A stretch of 64,000 bases of DNA, from contig NZ_MKJY01000111.1 in the NCBI RefSeq assembly GCF_001942465.1, positions 124,001 through 188,000 on the forward strand, in the 5' to 3' direction. This DNA comes from Actinomadura sp. CNU-125. GTDB lineage: Bacteria > Actinomycetota > Actinomycetes > Streptosporangiales > Streptosporangiaceae. Positions 16,407 to 25,127 of this stretch are shown piece by piece. The notes beneath the pieces were generated by a model. It was not told the origin of the DNA and did not search any database. It saw only the letters and a list, made by a program, of their open reading frames with translations. The translations under genes and the position numbers were made by a program. Position 1 is the first letter of the stretch, and every line of letters starts with the position of its first letter.

Positions 16407-17456
16407 TCAGCCGTCGTATGTGATCTTGAGCCGGTCGCCGACCGCTCGGGCCTGGCAGGCGAGGACGAGCCCGTCCGCGAGGTCCTGTTCGTCGAGGACG
16501 GTGTTGGCGTCCATGGCCGCCTCCCCCTCCAGGACGACGCAGGCGCACGCGGCGCACGAGCCCTCGCGGCACGAGAAGGGGGCGTCGACCCCGGCCCGCA
16601 GCAGGGTGTCGAGGAGCAGTTCGGACCGGGGCCAGGGCAGCGTGCGGGTCTCGCCGTCGAGCTCGACCTCGATCTCGGCGGGTTCGCCCGCGTCGCCGTC
16701 GCCGCCCGCCGTCCCGTCGCCCGCCTCGGCCGGGCCGGGGCCCTCCGGGGTCTCGAACGGGTCGGCGGCGAGCGAGAAGAACCGCTCGACGTGGACCTTC
16801 ATGCCGAGGCCCTTGAGCGCCGCCGACGTGAGGTCCATGAACGCGCCGGGGCCGCACACGAACACCTCACGGTCGGCGTGCGCGCGCGCCAGCGCGCGTA
16901 TGCCCGACTCAGTGGGAAGCCCCTGCACCGACTCCAGCCAGTGGACGACCGTGAGACGTTCGCCGTGCTCGGCGGCGAGCGCCCGCAGTTCGTCCGCGAA
17001 GATGACGGACCGTTCGTCCCGGTTCGCATAGATGAGGACGACCGACCCGGTGTCCCCGGCCAGGCACGACTTCAGGATCGACATGACCGGGGTGATGCCG
17101 CTGCCGCCCGCGAGGAGCAGCAGGTCCGCGTCCAGCGACGCGGGGGTGAACGTGCCGGACGGCCGCAGCACCTCCAGCACGTCGCCCGCGGTGACGTTGT
17201 CGCAGATCCAGTTGGACCCGAGCCCGCCCGCGACCCGCTTCACCGTCACCTTGAGCCGGTCGTCGGTGACCGGCGAGCTGCACAGCGAGTAGCAGCGCGC
17301 CGCCCAGCCGTCCGGCGCCGGCACCCGGACCGTCAGGAACTGCCCGGGCTTGTACCGGAACCGGTCGCGGTCGCCCTCGGCCGGTTCCAGGACGAGCGAG
17401 TGCGCGTCGGCCGTCTCGCGGACGACCTCGACGACCCGCGCCTTGAGCGACGTCAT
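16407..17456 (-). CDS. Ferredoxin-NAD(P)H reductase, KshB/HmpX-like
   Basis: 349 residues. It has an FAD domain with RCYSLCSSP, an NAD(P) domain with GGSGITPVMSILKS, and a C-terminal plant-type 2Fe-2S domain with CREGSCAACAC and a later Cys in VLACQA. This is the modular order of the reductase of 3-ketosteroid 9-alpha-hydroxylase (KshB) and related ring-hydroxylating systems, delivering electrons from NAD(P)H to a Rieske oxygenase. No Rieske oxygenase (KshA) gene is seen in the window, so its partner must lie elsewhere or be of another kind. An acidic, glycine-rich linker (about residues 235-255) precedes the iron-sulfur domain. It overlaps the upstream KstD stop as ATGA. Confidence 0.87.
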   Translation of the reverse strand: MTSLKARVVEVVRETADAHSLVLEPAEGDRDRFRYKPGQFLTVRVPAPDGWAARCYSLCSSPVTDDRLKVTVKRVAGGLGSNWICDNVTAGDVLEVLRPSGTFTPASLDADLLLLAGGSGITPVMSILKSCLAGDTGSVVLIYANRDERSVIFADELRALAAEHGERLTVVHWLESVQGLPTESGIRALARAHADREVFVCGPGAFMDLTSAALKGLGMKVHVERFFSLAADPFETPEGPGPAEAGDGTAGGDGDAGEPAEIEVELDGETRTLPWPRSELLLDTLLRAGVDAPFSCREGSCAACACVVLEGEAAMDANTVLDEQDLADGLVLACQARAVGDRLKITYDG

Positions 17457-19155
17457 GCCCGCTCCGCCTTGCCGGCCGGTGCCCCGGCCGCCTCCTGCCC
17501 GCCCTCGGCCGCGGCGTGCCGGACGGCGATGTAGCCGAACACGATGGACGGGCCGATGGTGGCGCCCGGTCCCGCGTACTCGTTGCCCATCACCGACGCG
17601 GACGTGTTGCCCGTCGCGTAAAGGCCGGGGATCACCGAACCGTCCGCGCGCAGGACCCGGCTGTGCTCATCGCACACCAGGCCGCCCTTGGTGCCCAGGT
17701 CGCCGACTTCGAGCCGGAACGCGTAGTAGGGGGCGGACTCGATGACGTCCAGGTTCGGGTTCTTCAGGTTCGGGTCGCCGTAGTAGTGGTCGTAGGCGCT
17801 CTCGCCACGGCCGAACTCCGGGTCCTTGCCCGCGCGCGCGTACTCGTTGAAGGTCCGGACGGTCTCGCCCAGTGCGTCCGCAGGGACGTCGATCTTCTTC
17901 GCGAGTTCGTCCAGCGAATCGGCTTTGAACACGATTCCCTTGTCGTAGAACCCCTTCGGGATGGGTGCACCCGGGAGGATCTGCGCGAACGGGTAGCGCG
18001 CGCGCGTCTTGGCGTCCATCACGAACCAGCACGGGACGTGCCCGCCCTCAAGCTGGTCGTGGACGAAGTTCACGTACGGGGCGGCCTCGTTCGTGAACCG
18101 CTTCCCCTCCGTGGACACGATGACCATTCGCGGGATGGCCCGTTCGGACACCAGCGGGATCGTCGCCCCGGCCGGTGCCGCACCGCGGGCATCCACCAGG
18201 CGTCGTCCATGAAGTCCAGCGCCGCGCCCAGGCCCTCGCCGAGGCGGATGCCGTCGCCGGTGTTCTCCCGCGCGCCCATCGCGAAGTCCTCGCGGCCGCC
18301 CTCGGGGAGGTACTCGTCGCGCATCCGCTGGTTGTGGTCGAACCCGCCGGTCGCGAGCAGCACGCCGCGCCGACCGCGCAGCCGCACCGGCGCGCCGTCG
18401 CGCTCGACGACGATGCCGGTGACCGTCCCGTCCTCGGCCGTGACGAGTTCGGTCATCTTCGTCTTCAGCCACAGCGGGATCCCGGCGTCCTTGAGCGCCA
18501 TCCGCATCCGCGCGACGAGCGCGCGCCCGCCGGTCGACATGTGGCGGCGGCGGATCATGTTGGACGACACGCGCCACGCCGCGATCATCGTCGCGCGGCG
18601 GCCCGCCCACGTCCGCTTGGCCATGGCCAGGTCGTGGTAGTCCTTGCTGGTGATCCACAGGCCCAGCGGGCCCTTCATGTTGTTGGGCCGCTGGTACTTC
18701 TCGTCGTCGCCGAGCTTGCGCGTGTCGAACGGCTTGGCCTCGATGGACCGGCCCAGCGGCCGTCCGCCCTCCAGCTCGGGGTGGTAGTCGGCGTAGCCCT
18801 TGGTCCAGAAGAACTGCATCCACTTGCTCTTGGAGATCAGTTCCATCGCGGCCGGGCCGTTGTCGACGTAGGCGTCGAGGCGGGCGGCGGGGACGCGCCC
18901 CTCGGTCAGCAGGTCGAGGTAGCGGCGGATCGACTCGCGGCTGTCGTCGTGGCCGCGCGCCCGCAGCGTCGGGTTGTTGGGGATCCAGATCCCGCCGCCC
19001 GACAGCGCGGTGCTGCCGCCGAACTTCTTGCCCTTCTCCACGACGAGGACGCTCAGGCCCTCCTCGTGCGCGGTCAGCGCCGCGGCCATCCCGCCGCCGC
19101 CGCTGCCGACGATGACGAGGTCGTATTCGTGGTCCCAGCCGGTCTCCGCGCTCAC
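17453..19155 (-). CDS. 3-ketosteroid delta-1-dehydrogenase-like flavoprotein (frame broken near 18185)
   Basis: About 567 residues, the usual KstD length. The N-terminus DLVIVGSGGGGMAAALTAHEEGLSVLVVEK binds FAD, and GGSTALSGGGIWIPNN follows. The frame slips by one base near 18185 after DAWWMPAVR. It resumes with PRMVIVSTEGKRFTNEAAPY and ends with PGLYATGNTSASVMGNEYAGPGATIGPSIVFGYIAVRHA, the hallmark KstD block. It should dehydrogenate the A-ring of a 3-ketosteroid or similar ketone. It is coupled by ATGA overlaps to the hydrolase upstream and the reductase downstream. It is distinct from the shorter flavoprotein at 11715-13193. Confidence 0.85.
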
Positions 19156-20032
19156 GAGCCGCTCCCCTCGCCGAGGGGGCCGGTGAGGAACGCCAGGACC
19201 GCGCTCTCCCAGGCGGCCTTCTGCTCGATCATCACCCAGTGCCCGCAGTTCGGAAAGATGTTGACCTGCACGTCCGGGATGGTCCGCATCGGCACCAGCA
19301 TCATGTCCATGGGGCTGACGCGGTCGTCGCGGCCCCAGGTGATGAGGGTGCGGGCCTGGAGCTTGTGCAGCATCGCCCAGTACGGCGGCTCGTCCGACTT
19401 CGCCTGCGCCTTGAAGGTCGCGGCCATCGCGCCTTGCCGTACATGCGCCGGGCGGCGGCCAGGGTGTCGGGATCGGTGGCCTGCTTCCACCGCTCCTCGA
19501 TGAGCTCCTCGGTGACCATCCGCCGGTCGAACACCATCGAGTTCAGCCACTGGACGAGACGCTCGCGGCTGGGCTCCTCGGTGAACTCCATCAGCAGGTT
19601 GATGCCCTCGCCGGGCGACGGGCTGAAGATGTTCCGGCCCATGCCGCCGATCGTGACGAGGCTGCCGACGCGCTCGGGGTGCGCCAGCGCGAACCGCGTC
19701 CCGACGATGCCGCCCATCGAGTTGCCGATGACGTCGACCCGGTCGAGGCCGAGGCCGTCCAGGAACCGCGACACCGCGGGAAGCGCGGCCATCATCGGGT
19801 GCTGGTCGGTCGGATCGCTCACCCCGAAACCGGGGAACTCCAGGATCAGGCAGCGGAAGTGCTTGGAGAACAGCGGCAGGTTGTCGCGGAAGTTCCGCCA
19901 ACCCGTCACGCCCGGACCCGAGCCGTGCAGCAGCAGCAGGGGCGGGCCCTCACCGGCCTCGTGGTAGCGCAGGACGCCCTGGTCGGTGGCGAGCTCGCGC
20001 AGCGTCGCGTCGTACGTCAGCTCCGTTGGCAT
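19152..20032 (-). CDS. HsaD/BphD-like meta-cleavage product hydrolase (frame broken near 19433)
   Basis: About 293 residues from ATG 20032 (MPTELTYDATLRELATDQGVLRYHEAGEG). It has an alpha/beta hydrolase fold with oxyanion LLLHGSGPG, nucleophile elbow GNSMGG, Asp in GRDDRVSP and His in NCGHWVMIE, matching C-C bond hydrolases HsaD and BphD. One base is missing near 19433 (expected RMYGKAAMAATFKA). It would split the product of the extradiol dioxygenase. It is the first gene of the operon reading to 15179 and divergent from the HsaB-like reductase. The shared intergenic region holds a strong palindrome. Confidence 0.85.
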
Positions 20033-20099
20033 GGCCTCTCAGTCCTTCAGGGTGGCTTGACCGGAACGTATGCCCGGGGGTGGCTCGATCACCGCTACG

Positions 20100-20176
20100 G
20101 ATCCCGATCAGCGGGACATCCCGCCCCGCGCCGCCCGCCTCCGGCCGCGCCGGATCCCGTTCCGCTCAACGGGATC
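20100..20176. promoter_or_regulatory. Divergent operator between HsaD-like and HsaB-like genes
   Basis: A perfect inverted repeat GATCCCGTT (20153-20161) and AACGGGATC (20168-20176) with a six-base spacer, plus a weaker GATCCCG/CGGGACATC pair near 20100-20120. The geometry suits an IclR-type dimer-of-dimers site. The nearest regulator is the IclR gene at 20945-21799. Confidence 0.5.
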
Positions 20177-20244
20177 GGACGCACGCCGCGGGCCGGGCGG
20201 AGCTTACGTTCCGAAGCAGTACAGCGACGACCCGAGGTGCCTCG

Positions 20245-20838
20245 ATGCCAGCCGAACCAGCGCTCAGCACGCCGCCGCACAGCGACCCCATGACCGTCGC
20301 GCCCGAACCGGCCGAGTTCCGCCGGGCGATGTCCGAATTCGCCACCGGCGTCACCGTCATCACCGCGATCGACGGCGGCGAGCCGATCGGCTTCGCCTGC
20401 CAGTCGTTCACGTCGGTCTCGCTGGAGCCCCCGCTGATCCTGTTCTGCGCCGACCGGCGCGGCCGGTCCTGGCCACGGATCCGCGCCGCCGGGCGGTTCT
20501 GCGTCAACGTGCTCGGCGAGGACCAGCGCGACCTGTGCCAGCGGTTCGGGTCGAGCCGGGGCCGCAAGTTCGAGGAGCTGGCCTTCGACGTCTCCCCGTG
20601 GGGGTACGCCGCGCTGCGGGACGTCCTGCTCGGCGTCCACGCCGAGGTGCAGGACGTGCACCACGCCGGCGACCACGACGTGGTGATCGGCCGGGTGCTC
20701 GCCGTGCAGCGGCCGGAGGACCGGCTCGAACGTCCGATGGTCTTTTTCCGCAGCCGCTTCGGCGTGGACGAGCCCGTCGGCCCGGAGGCGCCGGACGCGC
20801 CGGACGCGTGGTGGGCCGGGCAGTGGGGGTGGATGTGA
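20245..20838 (+). CDS. Flavin reductase, HsaB-like
   Basis: 197 residues from ATG 20245; an alternative ATG is at 20290. The flavin-reductase-like domain is clear: FRRAMSEFATGVTVITAIDGGEPIGFACQSFTSVSLEPPLILFCADRRGRSW, then RFCVNVLGEDQRDLCQRFGS and HDVVIGRVLAV. It should supply reduced FMN or FAD to the HsaA-like oxygenase, as HsaB does. It is divergent from the operon carrying that oxygenase. A perfect hairpin overlaps its stop codon. Confidence 0.85.
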   Translation: MPAEPALSTPPHSDPMTVAPEPAEFRRAMSEFATGVTVITAIDGGEPIGFACQSFTSVSLEPPLILFCADRRGRSWPRIRAAGRFCVNVLGEDQRDLCQRFGSSRGRKFEELAFDVSPWGYAALRDVLLGVHAEVQDVHHAGDHDVVIGRVLAVQRPEDRLERPMVFFRSRFGVDEPVGPEAPDAPDAWWAGQWGWM

Positions 20839-20860
20839 CGCCGTCCCCGGCGTCACATCC
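20831..20860 (+). terminator. Terminator overlapping the HsaB-like stop codon
   Basis: Perfect 13-base stem GGATGTGACGCCG (20831-20843) with CGGCGTCACATCC (20848-20860), loop TCCC. The stop TGA (20836-20838) lies within the left arm. Confidence 0.7.
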
Positions 20861-20944
20861 CATCTCGTACGGGTTTCCGGCCGGAACTCCGGCTGGGGTT
20901 CCGTCACATCCAGTCGCCGCGGCCGTCCACGGCCAGCAGCCGGT

Positions 20945-21799
20945 TCATCGTCTCGGCGGACCAGCACTCCCGTTCGGACGAACGGTCCACTGCGGGCCGC
21001 CGCGCGCGGACCTCCCGTCCGGACGGGACGGGGCCGAACCGGGGAACAGCACCTGCGACGCCTCGCGGGCGGCGGTGACGACGAGCGGCGCGACGTTCTC
21101 CAGCGGCGCGCGGACGTCCCCGACCAGCGAGATGCCGGCGACCGGCCCCTCGGCGCCGCGGATCGCGGCGGCCACGCAGGCGATGCCGGGGAACGACTCG
21201 CCGCGCTCGAACGCCAGGCCGCGGCGCTGCCGGATGCGGTGCAGCTCCTGGTGCAGCGTGCCCAGCTCGCCGATGGTGCGGCTGGTCATCCGGGCGATCT
21301 CCGAGCCGAGCAGCGCGTCGACCTGCTCGGGCTCCAGCCACGCCAGCATGGCCTTGCCGAGCGCGGTCGAGTGGGCCGGGGCCCGGCCGCCGACCCGCGA
21401 CGGCACGGACGTGGCGAGCCGGCCGCCCAGCTTGTCGAGGTAGAAGACCTCGGCGCCGTCCAGCACGGCCAGGTGCGCGACCAGGCCGGTGGTGACCTGC
21501 AGCTCGTGCAGCAGCGGCGCCGCCGCCTCACGGATCTTGCCGTGCCCGCCGTCGCGGCCGCCGAGCCCGAGGGCGCGCTGGCCCAGCCCGTAGCCGTAGG
21601 AGTGATGCGACAGCCAGCGCTGCCGGACGAGCTGGTCGAGGATCCGGTGGGCCGTGGAGCGCGGCAGCCGGGTGCGGCGCGCGACGTCCTCCAAGGTCAG
21701 CCGGGCCGACGGACCGTTGAACGCGTCGAGGATCAGGGTCATCCGCTCGACCATCGAGGGCGGCGTCTCCCGCCGTCCGGCCACCGTGAGCTCGGTCAT
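20945..21799 (-). CDS. IclR-family transcriptional regulator
   Basis: About 284 residues from ATG 21799 (MTELTVAGRRETPPSMVERM). The N-terminal winged helix (LEDVARRTRLPRSTAHRILDQLVRQRWL) is followed by the GAF-like IclR effector domain (LHELQVTTGLVAHLAVLDGAEVFYLDKLGG ... HSTALGKAMLAWLEPEQ ... PGIACVAAAIRG). It probably controls the surrounding ring-degradation operons. The C-terminal 25 residues are doubtful: in another frame the reading continues as RLLAVDGRGDWM and stops at 20904, so a one-base error near 21020 is possible. It is divergent from the F420 enzyme at 21980. Confidence 0.82.
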   Translation of the reverse strand: MTELTVAGRRETPPSMVERMTLILDAFNGPSARLTLEDVARRTRLPRSTAHRILDQLVRQRWLSHHSYGYGLGQRALGLGGRDGGHGKIREAAAPLLHELQVTTGLVAHLAVLDGAEVFYLDKLGGRLATSVPSRVGGRAPAHSTALGKAMLAWLEPEQVDALLGSEIARMTSRTIGELGTLHQELHRIRQRRGLAFERGESFPGIACVAAAIRGAEGPVAGISLVGDVRAPLENVAPLVVTAAREASQVLFPGSAPSRPDGRSARGGPQWTVRPNGSAGPPRR

Positions 21800-21905
21800 C
21801 GCACCTCCCGGGGAACATGACTGAAATGAATTCTTGTTACCCCGAATGTAGCAAGCGCTGGGTGGCAACGGAAGGGGTCACGTAAGACCAGGTCAGCCAA
21901 GCATG

Positions 21906-21960
21906 TAGAACCTTGTCCAGGGCGAGGACGCTCTCCGCCCGGCAGCTAGAACGTTTTCCT
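21906..21960 (+). promoter_or_regulatory. Repeated AGAAC elements before the F420 enzyme
   Basis: GTAGAACCTTGTCC (21906-21919) and CTAGAACGTTTTCC (21947-21960) are direct repeats 41 bases apart. Each resembles one half of the KstR-type operator TnnAACnnGTTnnA. They lie between the IclR gene and the F420 gene. Confidence 0.35.
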
Positions 21961-21979
21961 ACCGAAGGGAGCCGCGCCG

Positions 21980-22849
21980 ATGCGCGTCGGCATCGTCACG
22001 CCCGTGGTGGCCCAGCCGCCGCTCGGGCACGCCGCCTGGGAGCGGCACGCGGGCATCGAGGAGATCGCCCGGATCGTCGAGACGGCCGACCGCCTCGGCT
22101 ACCACCACGTCACCTGCAGCGAGCACGTCGCGGTCCCCACCGAGGCCGCCGAGCAGCGCGGCGGCGTCTACTGGGACCCGCTCGCCACCTTCGGCTACCT
22201 GGCCGCCCGCACCACCCGCATCCGCCTCGCCACCCAGGTCTTGGTGCTCGGCTACCACCACCCCCTGGCGATCGCAAAGCGCTACGGCACGCTCGACGTC
22301 GTCAGCGGCGGACGCGTGACTCTGGGCCTCGGCGTGGGCAGCCTCCAGGAGGAGTTCGACCTCCTCGACGCGCCCTTCAAGGGACGCGGCGCGCGCGCGG
22401 ACGACGCGCTGGCCGCCCTCCAGGCGTCCCTGTCCCAGCGGACACCCGAATACCACGGCCCCCACTACGACTACTCGGGACTCGTGGTCGAACCGCACGC
22501 CGTCCAGAAGCACGTCCCCATCTGGATCGGCGGCCGCACCGCCCGTTCCCTCCGCCGCGCCCTGAACGCCGACGGGTGGGTCCCCTTCGGACTCCCCCTC
22601 GACGAGCTCAAGTCGATGCTCGCGGACGCCGCACCGCCCGCCGGCTTCGAGGTCGTCCTCGGCCCGTCCCGTCCGCTCGACCCGGTCAAGGACCCGGACG
22701 CCGCCGCGTCGGCCCTGCGCCGGCTGCGGGACGCGGGCGCGACGGTCGCGGGCGTCCGGCTCGTGTCCGACTCCCCCGACCACTACCGCGAGCAGCTCGC
22801 CGCCCTGCGCGAGCTCGACTGCGGCCTGACCTTCGGAGACGTCCGATGA
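21980..22849 (+). CDS. LLM-class F420-dependent oxidoreductase
   Basis: 289 residues, ATG 21980 with AGGGAG eight bases upstream. It is a TIM-barrel luciferase-like protein: YHHVTCSEHVAVP, then TTRIRLATQVLVLGYHHPLAIAKRYGTLDVVSGGRVTLGLGVGSLQEEF and VPIWIGGRTARSLRRA. Such enzymes use F420H2 for reductions or oxidations of ketones and alkenes. It is followed with an ATGA overlap by an NTF2-like gene, mirroring the F420/NTF2 pair at 10386-11718, so the two pairs may be paralogous modules. Confidence 0.85.
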   Translation: MRVGIVTPVVAQPPLGHAAWERHAGIEEIARIVETADRLGYHHVTCSEHVAVPTEAAEQRGGVYWDPLATFGYLAARTTRIRLATQVLVLGYHHPLAIAKRYGTLDVVSGGRVTLGLGVGSLQEEFDLLDAPFKGRGARADDALAALQASLSQRTPEYHGPHYDYSGLVVEPHAVQKHVPIWIGGRTARSLRRALNADGWVPFGLPLDELKSMLADAAPPAGFEVVLGPSRPLDPVKDPDAAASALRRLRDAGATVAGVRLVSDSPDHYREQLAALRELDCGLTFGDVR

Positions 22850-23339
22850 GCGAACCCGGCACCGGCCACGAGGCCCGCCTCGCCGCCCTGGAGACCCGCC
22901 TGCGCGCGCTTGAGGACGAGCGCGAGATCACCCGGCTGATCCTGTCCTACGCGCCCCTCGTCGACAGCGGCCGCGCGCCCGAGGTCGCGGCCATCTGGGA
23001 CGAGGACGGCGTCTACGACGTCGACGAGATCCTCATGAGCAGCCCGGCGGAGATCGAGGCCATGGTCCGTTCGGCGAACCATCAGCGGTGGATCGCCGGC
23101 GGCTGCGCGCACTTCGCGGGCCCGCCGCACGTCACCGTCACCGGCGACGACGCCACCGCCGTCGGCTACACGCTCATGATCGTCAAGACCCCGGACGGCT
23201 TCGTCCTGCGCCGCGCCACCGCGAACCACTGGAAGCTGCGCCGCACCCCGGCCGGTGGCGGGCCGTCACCCGCACCAACCGCGTCCTGGACGGCCGCGAG
23301 GAGTCCCCCGCGCTCCTGTCCTCCGCCTTCCCGGCGTAA
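22846..23339 (+). CDS. SnoaL/NTF2-like protein (frame broken near 23255)
   Basis: About 164 residues. LEDEREITRLILSYAPLVDSGRAPEVAAIWDEDGVYDVDE and CAHFAGPPHVTVTGDDATAVGYTLMIVK fit the SnoaL-like fold. The expected ending RRTPAGWRAVTRTNRVLDGREESPALLSSAFPA needs one base restored near 23255. It is coupled to the F420 enzyme. The reaction is unknown; the family includes small isomerases and hydratases. It is convergent with the next gene. Confidence 0.72.
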
Positions 23340-23352
23340 CCGCCCCGGGCGG

Positions 23353-24168
23353 TCAGGTGGTCAGGGCCATGTTCGCGAGGATGCGGGAGGCGAGGTCCGG
23401 GTCGCCCTTCGTCCGGACGGCGACGGCCTCCGGCGCGCAGCGCCCGGCGGCGAGCCGGAGGTAGGTCTCCAGGTCCATGTCCAGCTCGACGGTGAACTCC
23501 GCCGGTTCGGGGTCGGCCGGAACGCCGCGGCCGTCGGCGTTCACGGCGATCGCCGACCGGAACGACGGCGGCCCCGCGATCGTGAACAGGACGGACGCGC
23601 CCGGCCCCGCCTTCGCGAAGCGCGCGACGACGAGGGGCAGCCCGATCCCGAGGATGCTCCACAGGCAGTGCGCCGCGGGCGCGTCCAGGTTCCCCGGACG
23701 GCCGGCGGCGCGCCGCACGTCCTGCTCGTGCGTCCAGCAGTCCATCGCGCGGAACGCCATCAGCCGGGCGTAGGTGCCCTCCTTGCCGTTCGGGAGGGTC
23801 AGCGCCTGCCCGCCGTCGATGCCGGGCAACTGGGCGAGGCGGCGGTCGAGGGTCTCGGCGAGTTCGGCGGCGACCTCGGGGCCGGGCACGCCGCGCCGCG
23901 CGTGCACCGCGACTTCGAGGGCCCTGCCGAACTCGCTGCGGACGTGGTCGAACTCGGGCACGTCGAGCCGCGGCTCCGGGTCGCCCAGCAGCGCCCGCTC
24001 GATGCCGACGAGGTGGGAGAACTGGTCCTTGACCGTCCATCCCGGGCATTCGGTCGGACGGTCCCAGTCGGCGGCGTCGAGCGTCGCCGCCAGATCGAGG
24101 GACGACCGGAGGGTCTGCTCCCATGCGTCCGTGTTCGCCCGCATGTCCGCCTGTACCGTCTCGCCCAT
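23353..24168 (-). CDS. Maleylpyruvate isomerase-family, mycothiol-dependent enzyme
   Basis: 271 residues from ATG 24168 (MGETVQADMRANTDAWEQTL). The N-terminal DinB-like four-helix domain has CPGWTVKDQFSHLVGIERALL and AMDCWTHEQDVRRAAG, where His, Glu and His/Asp ligate a divalent metal in mycothiol-dependent maleylpyruvate isomerases (TIGR03083 type). The C-terminal part resembles the SCP2-like extension (FTVELDMDLETYLRLAAGR). It could isomerise or detoxify a ring-cleavage product with mycothiol. The substrate is not clear. Confidence 0.8.
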   Translation of the reverse strand: MGETVQADMRANTDAWEQTLRSSLDLAATLDAADWDRPTECPGWTVKDQFSHLVGIERALLGDPEPRLDVPEFDHVRSEFGRALEVAVHARRGVPGPEVAAELAETLDRRLAQLPGIDGGQALTLPNGKEGTYARLMAFRAMDCWTHEQDVRRAAGRPGNLDAPAAHCLWSILGIGLPLVVARFAKAGPGASVLFTIAGPPSFRSAIAVNADGRGVPADPEPAEFTVELDMDLETYLRLAAGRCAPEAVAVRTKGDPDLASRILANMALTT

Positions 24169-24280
24169 CCGGAACCTCCCACGACGTGACTTCGGGGCCA
24201 CATTACGGGAGCGCTCCGGCGCCGCGTTTCCCCGACCCGCCCCCGCGCCGTGTCATCGCGGAGTAACTTTCGGTGGCGTC

Positions 24281-25083
24281 ATGCCGGTCGGCTACCGCGC
24301 CCCGAACATCAACGCCCGCAGCGTGGGCATGCAGCTCCGGAAGATCCGCGAGATCCTGGAGCTGTCGTACGGGGACGCCGCGGGCGTGCTCGACCGCGAC
24401 GCGGACTGGCCGGCCCGCGTGGAGACCGGCTTCGAGCCCGTCGCGCCCGAGCAGGTCCGCGAGATCCTCGACGGGTACGGCGGCCCTACAGCCCGCCGTG
24501 GCTCGCACGGCACGTCGGACGGCTGAAGGCGCTCGTCCGCGACCTGCTCACGCTCGAATCGGAGGCGACGCGGATCCGCACGCTCGGGCTCCGGCTCGTC
24601 CCCGAACTGGTCCGCACCGAGGCGTACGGCGCATGGGCTTCTGGGCCGACGACCTGGGCCTCGACGAGGACGAGGAGTGGGACCTGCTCGACAACCGGCA
24701 GCGCCGGCGGCCCGGCGGGCGGCCCCGGACCTACGACGTGATCGTCGACGAGTCCGCGATGTCGCTGCCGACCGACGACACGTCCGTCATGCGCGGGCAG
24801 CTCGACCGGCTGCTCGACCTCGGCGCGGCCGAACGCGCTCGGAACGCGGCACCGTCCGCGTCATCCCGACGTCCGTCGCGCCCACGCCGGGCTGGACGGC
24901 TCGTTCGACATCCTGGAGTTCCCGGTCGTCGACGACCGGGTGTGCCTCGTCCACGGCGCCCTCGGGATCGGCGTGGCCGCCGCCGACCTGCTGGACACCT
25001 GGGAGCGCCTGGAGGAGGCGGCGCTCTCCCCGGACGAGTCGCGCCGCCTCCGCACCGGCCTGCGCGACGCGCTCCCGGCCTGA
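24281..25083 (+). CDS. XRE regulator with DUF5753-like domain (at least four frame breaks)
   Basis: ATG 24281 opens an HTH ([24 protein letters not shown]). Conserved pieces then appear in successive frames: [24 protein letters not shown], then [27 protein letters not shown], then [12 protein letters not shown], then [26 protein letters not shown], ending DALPA at 25083. One-base losses near 24487, 24636, 24845 and 24882 separate them. The order matches actinobacterial HTH-DUF5753 regulators. Four indels in 800 bases make this either a pseudogene or a badly read stretch; the codon pattern in each piece still looks like a live gene. Confidence 0.6.
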
Positions 25084-25085
25084 CC

Positions 25086-25117
25086 GCCCGGTCCGGTCGG
25101 CGCGGCGACGACCGGGC
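25086..25117. terminator. Hairpin between convergent genes
   Basis: GCCCGGTC (25086-25093) pairs with GACCGGGC (25110-25117) between the ends of the XRE and EF-G genes. A modest bidirectional terminator. Confidence 0.4.
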
Positions 25118-25127
25118 CCGGCTCCCG

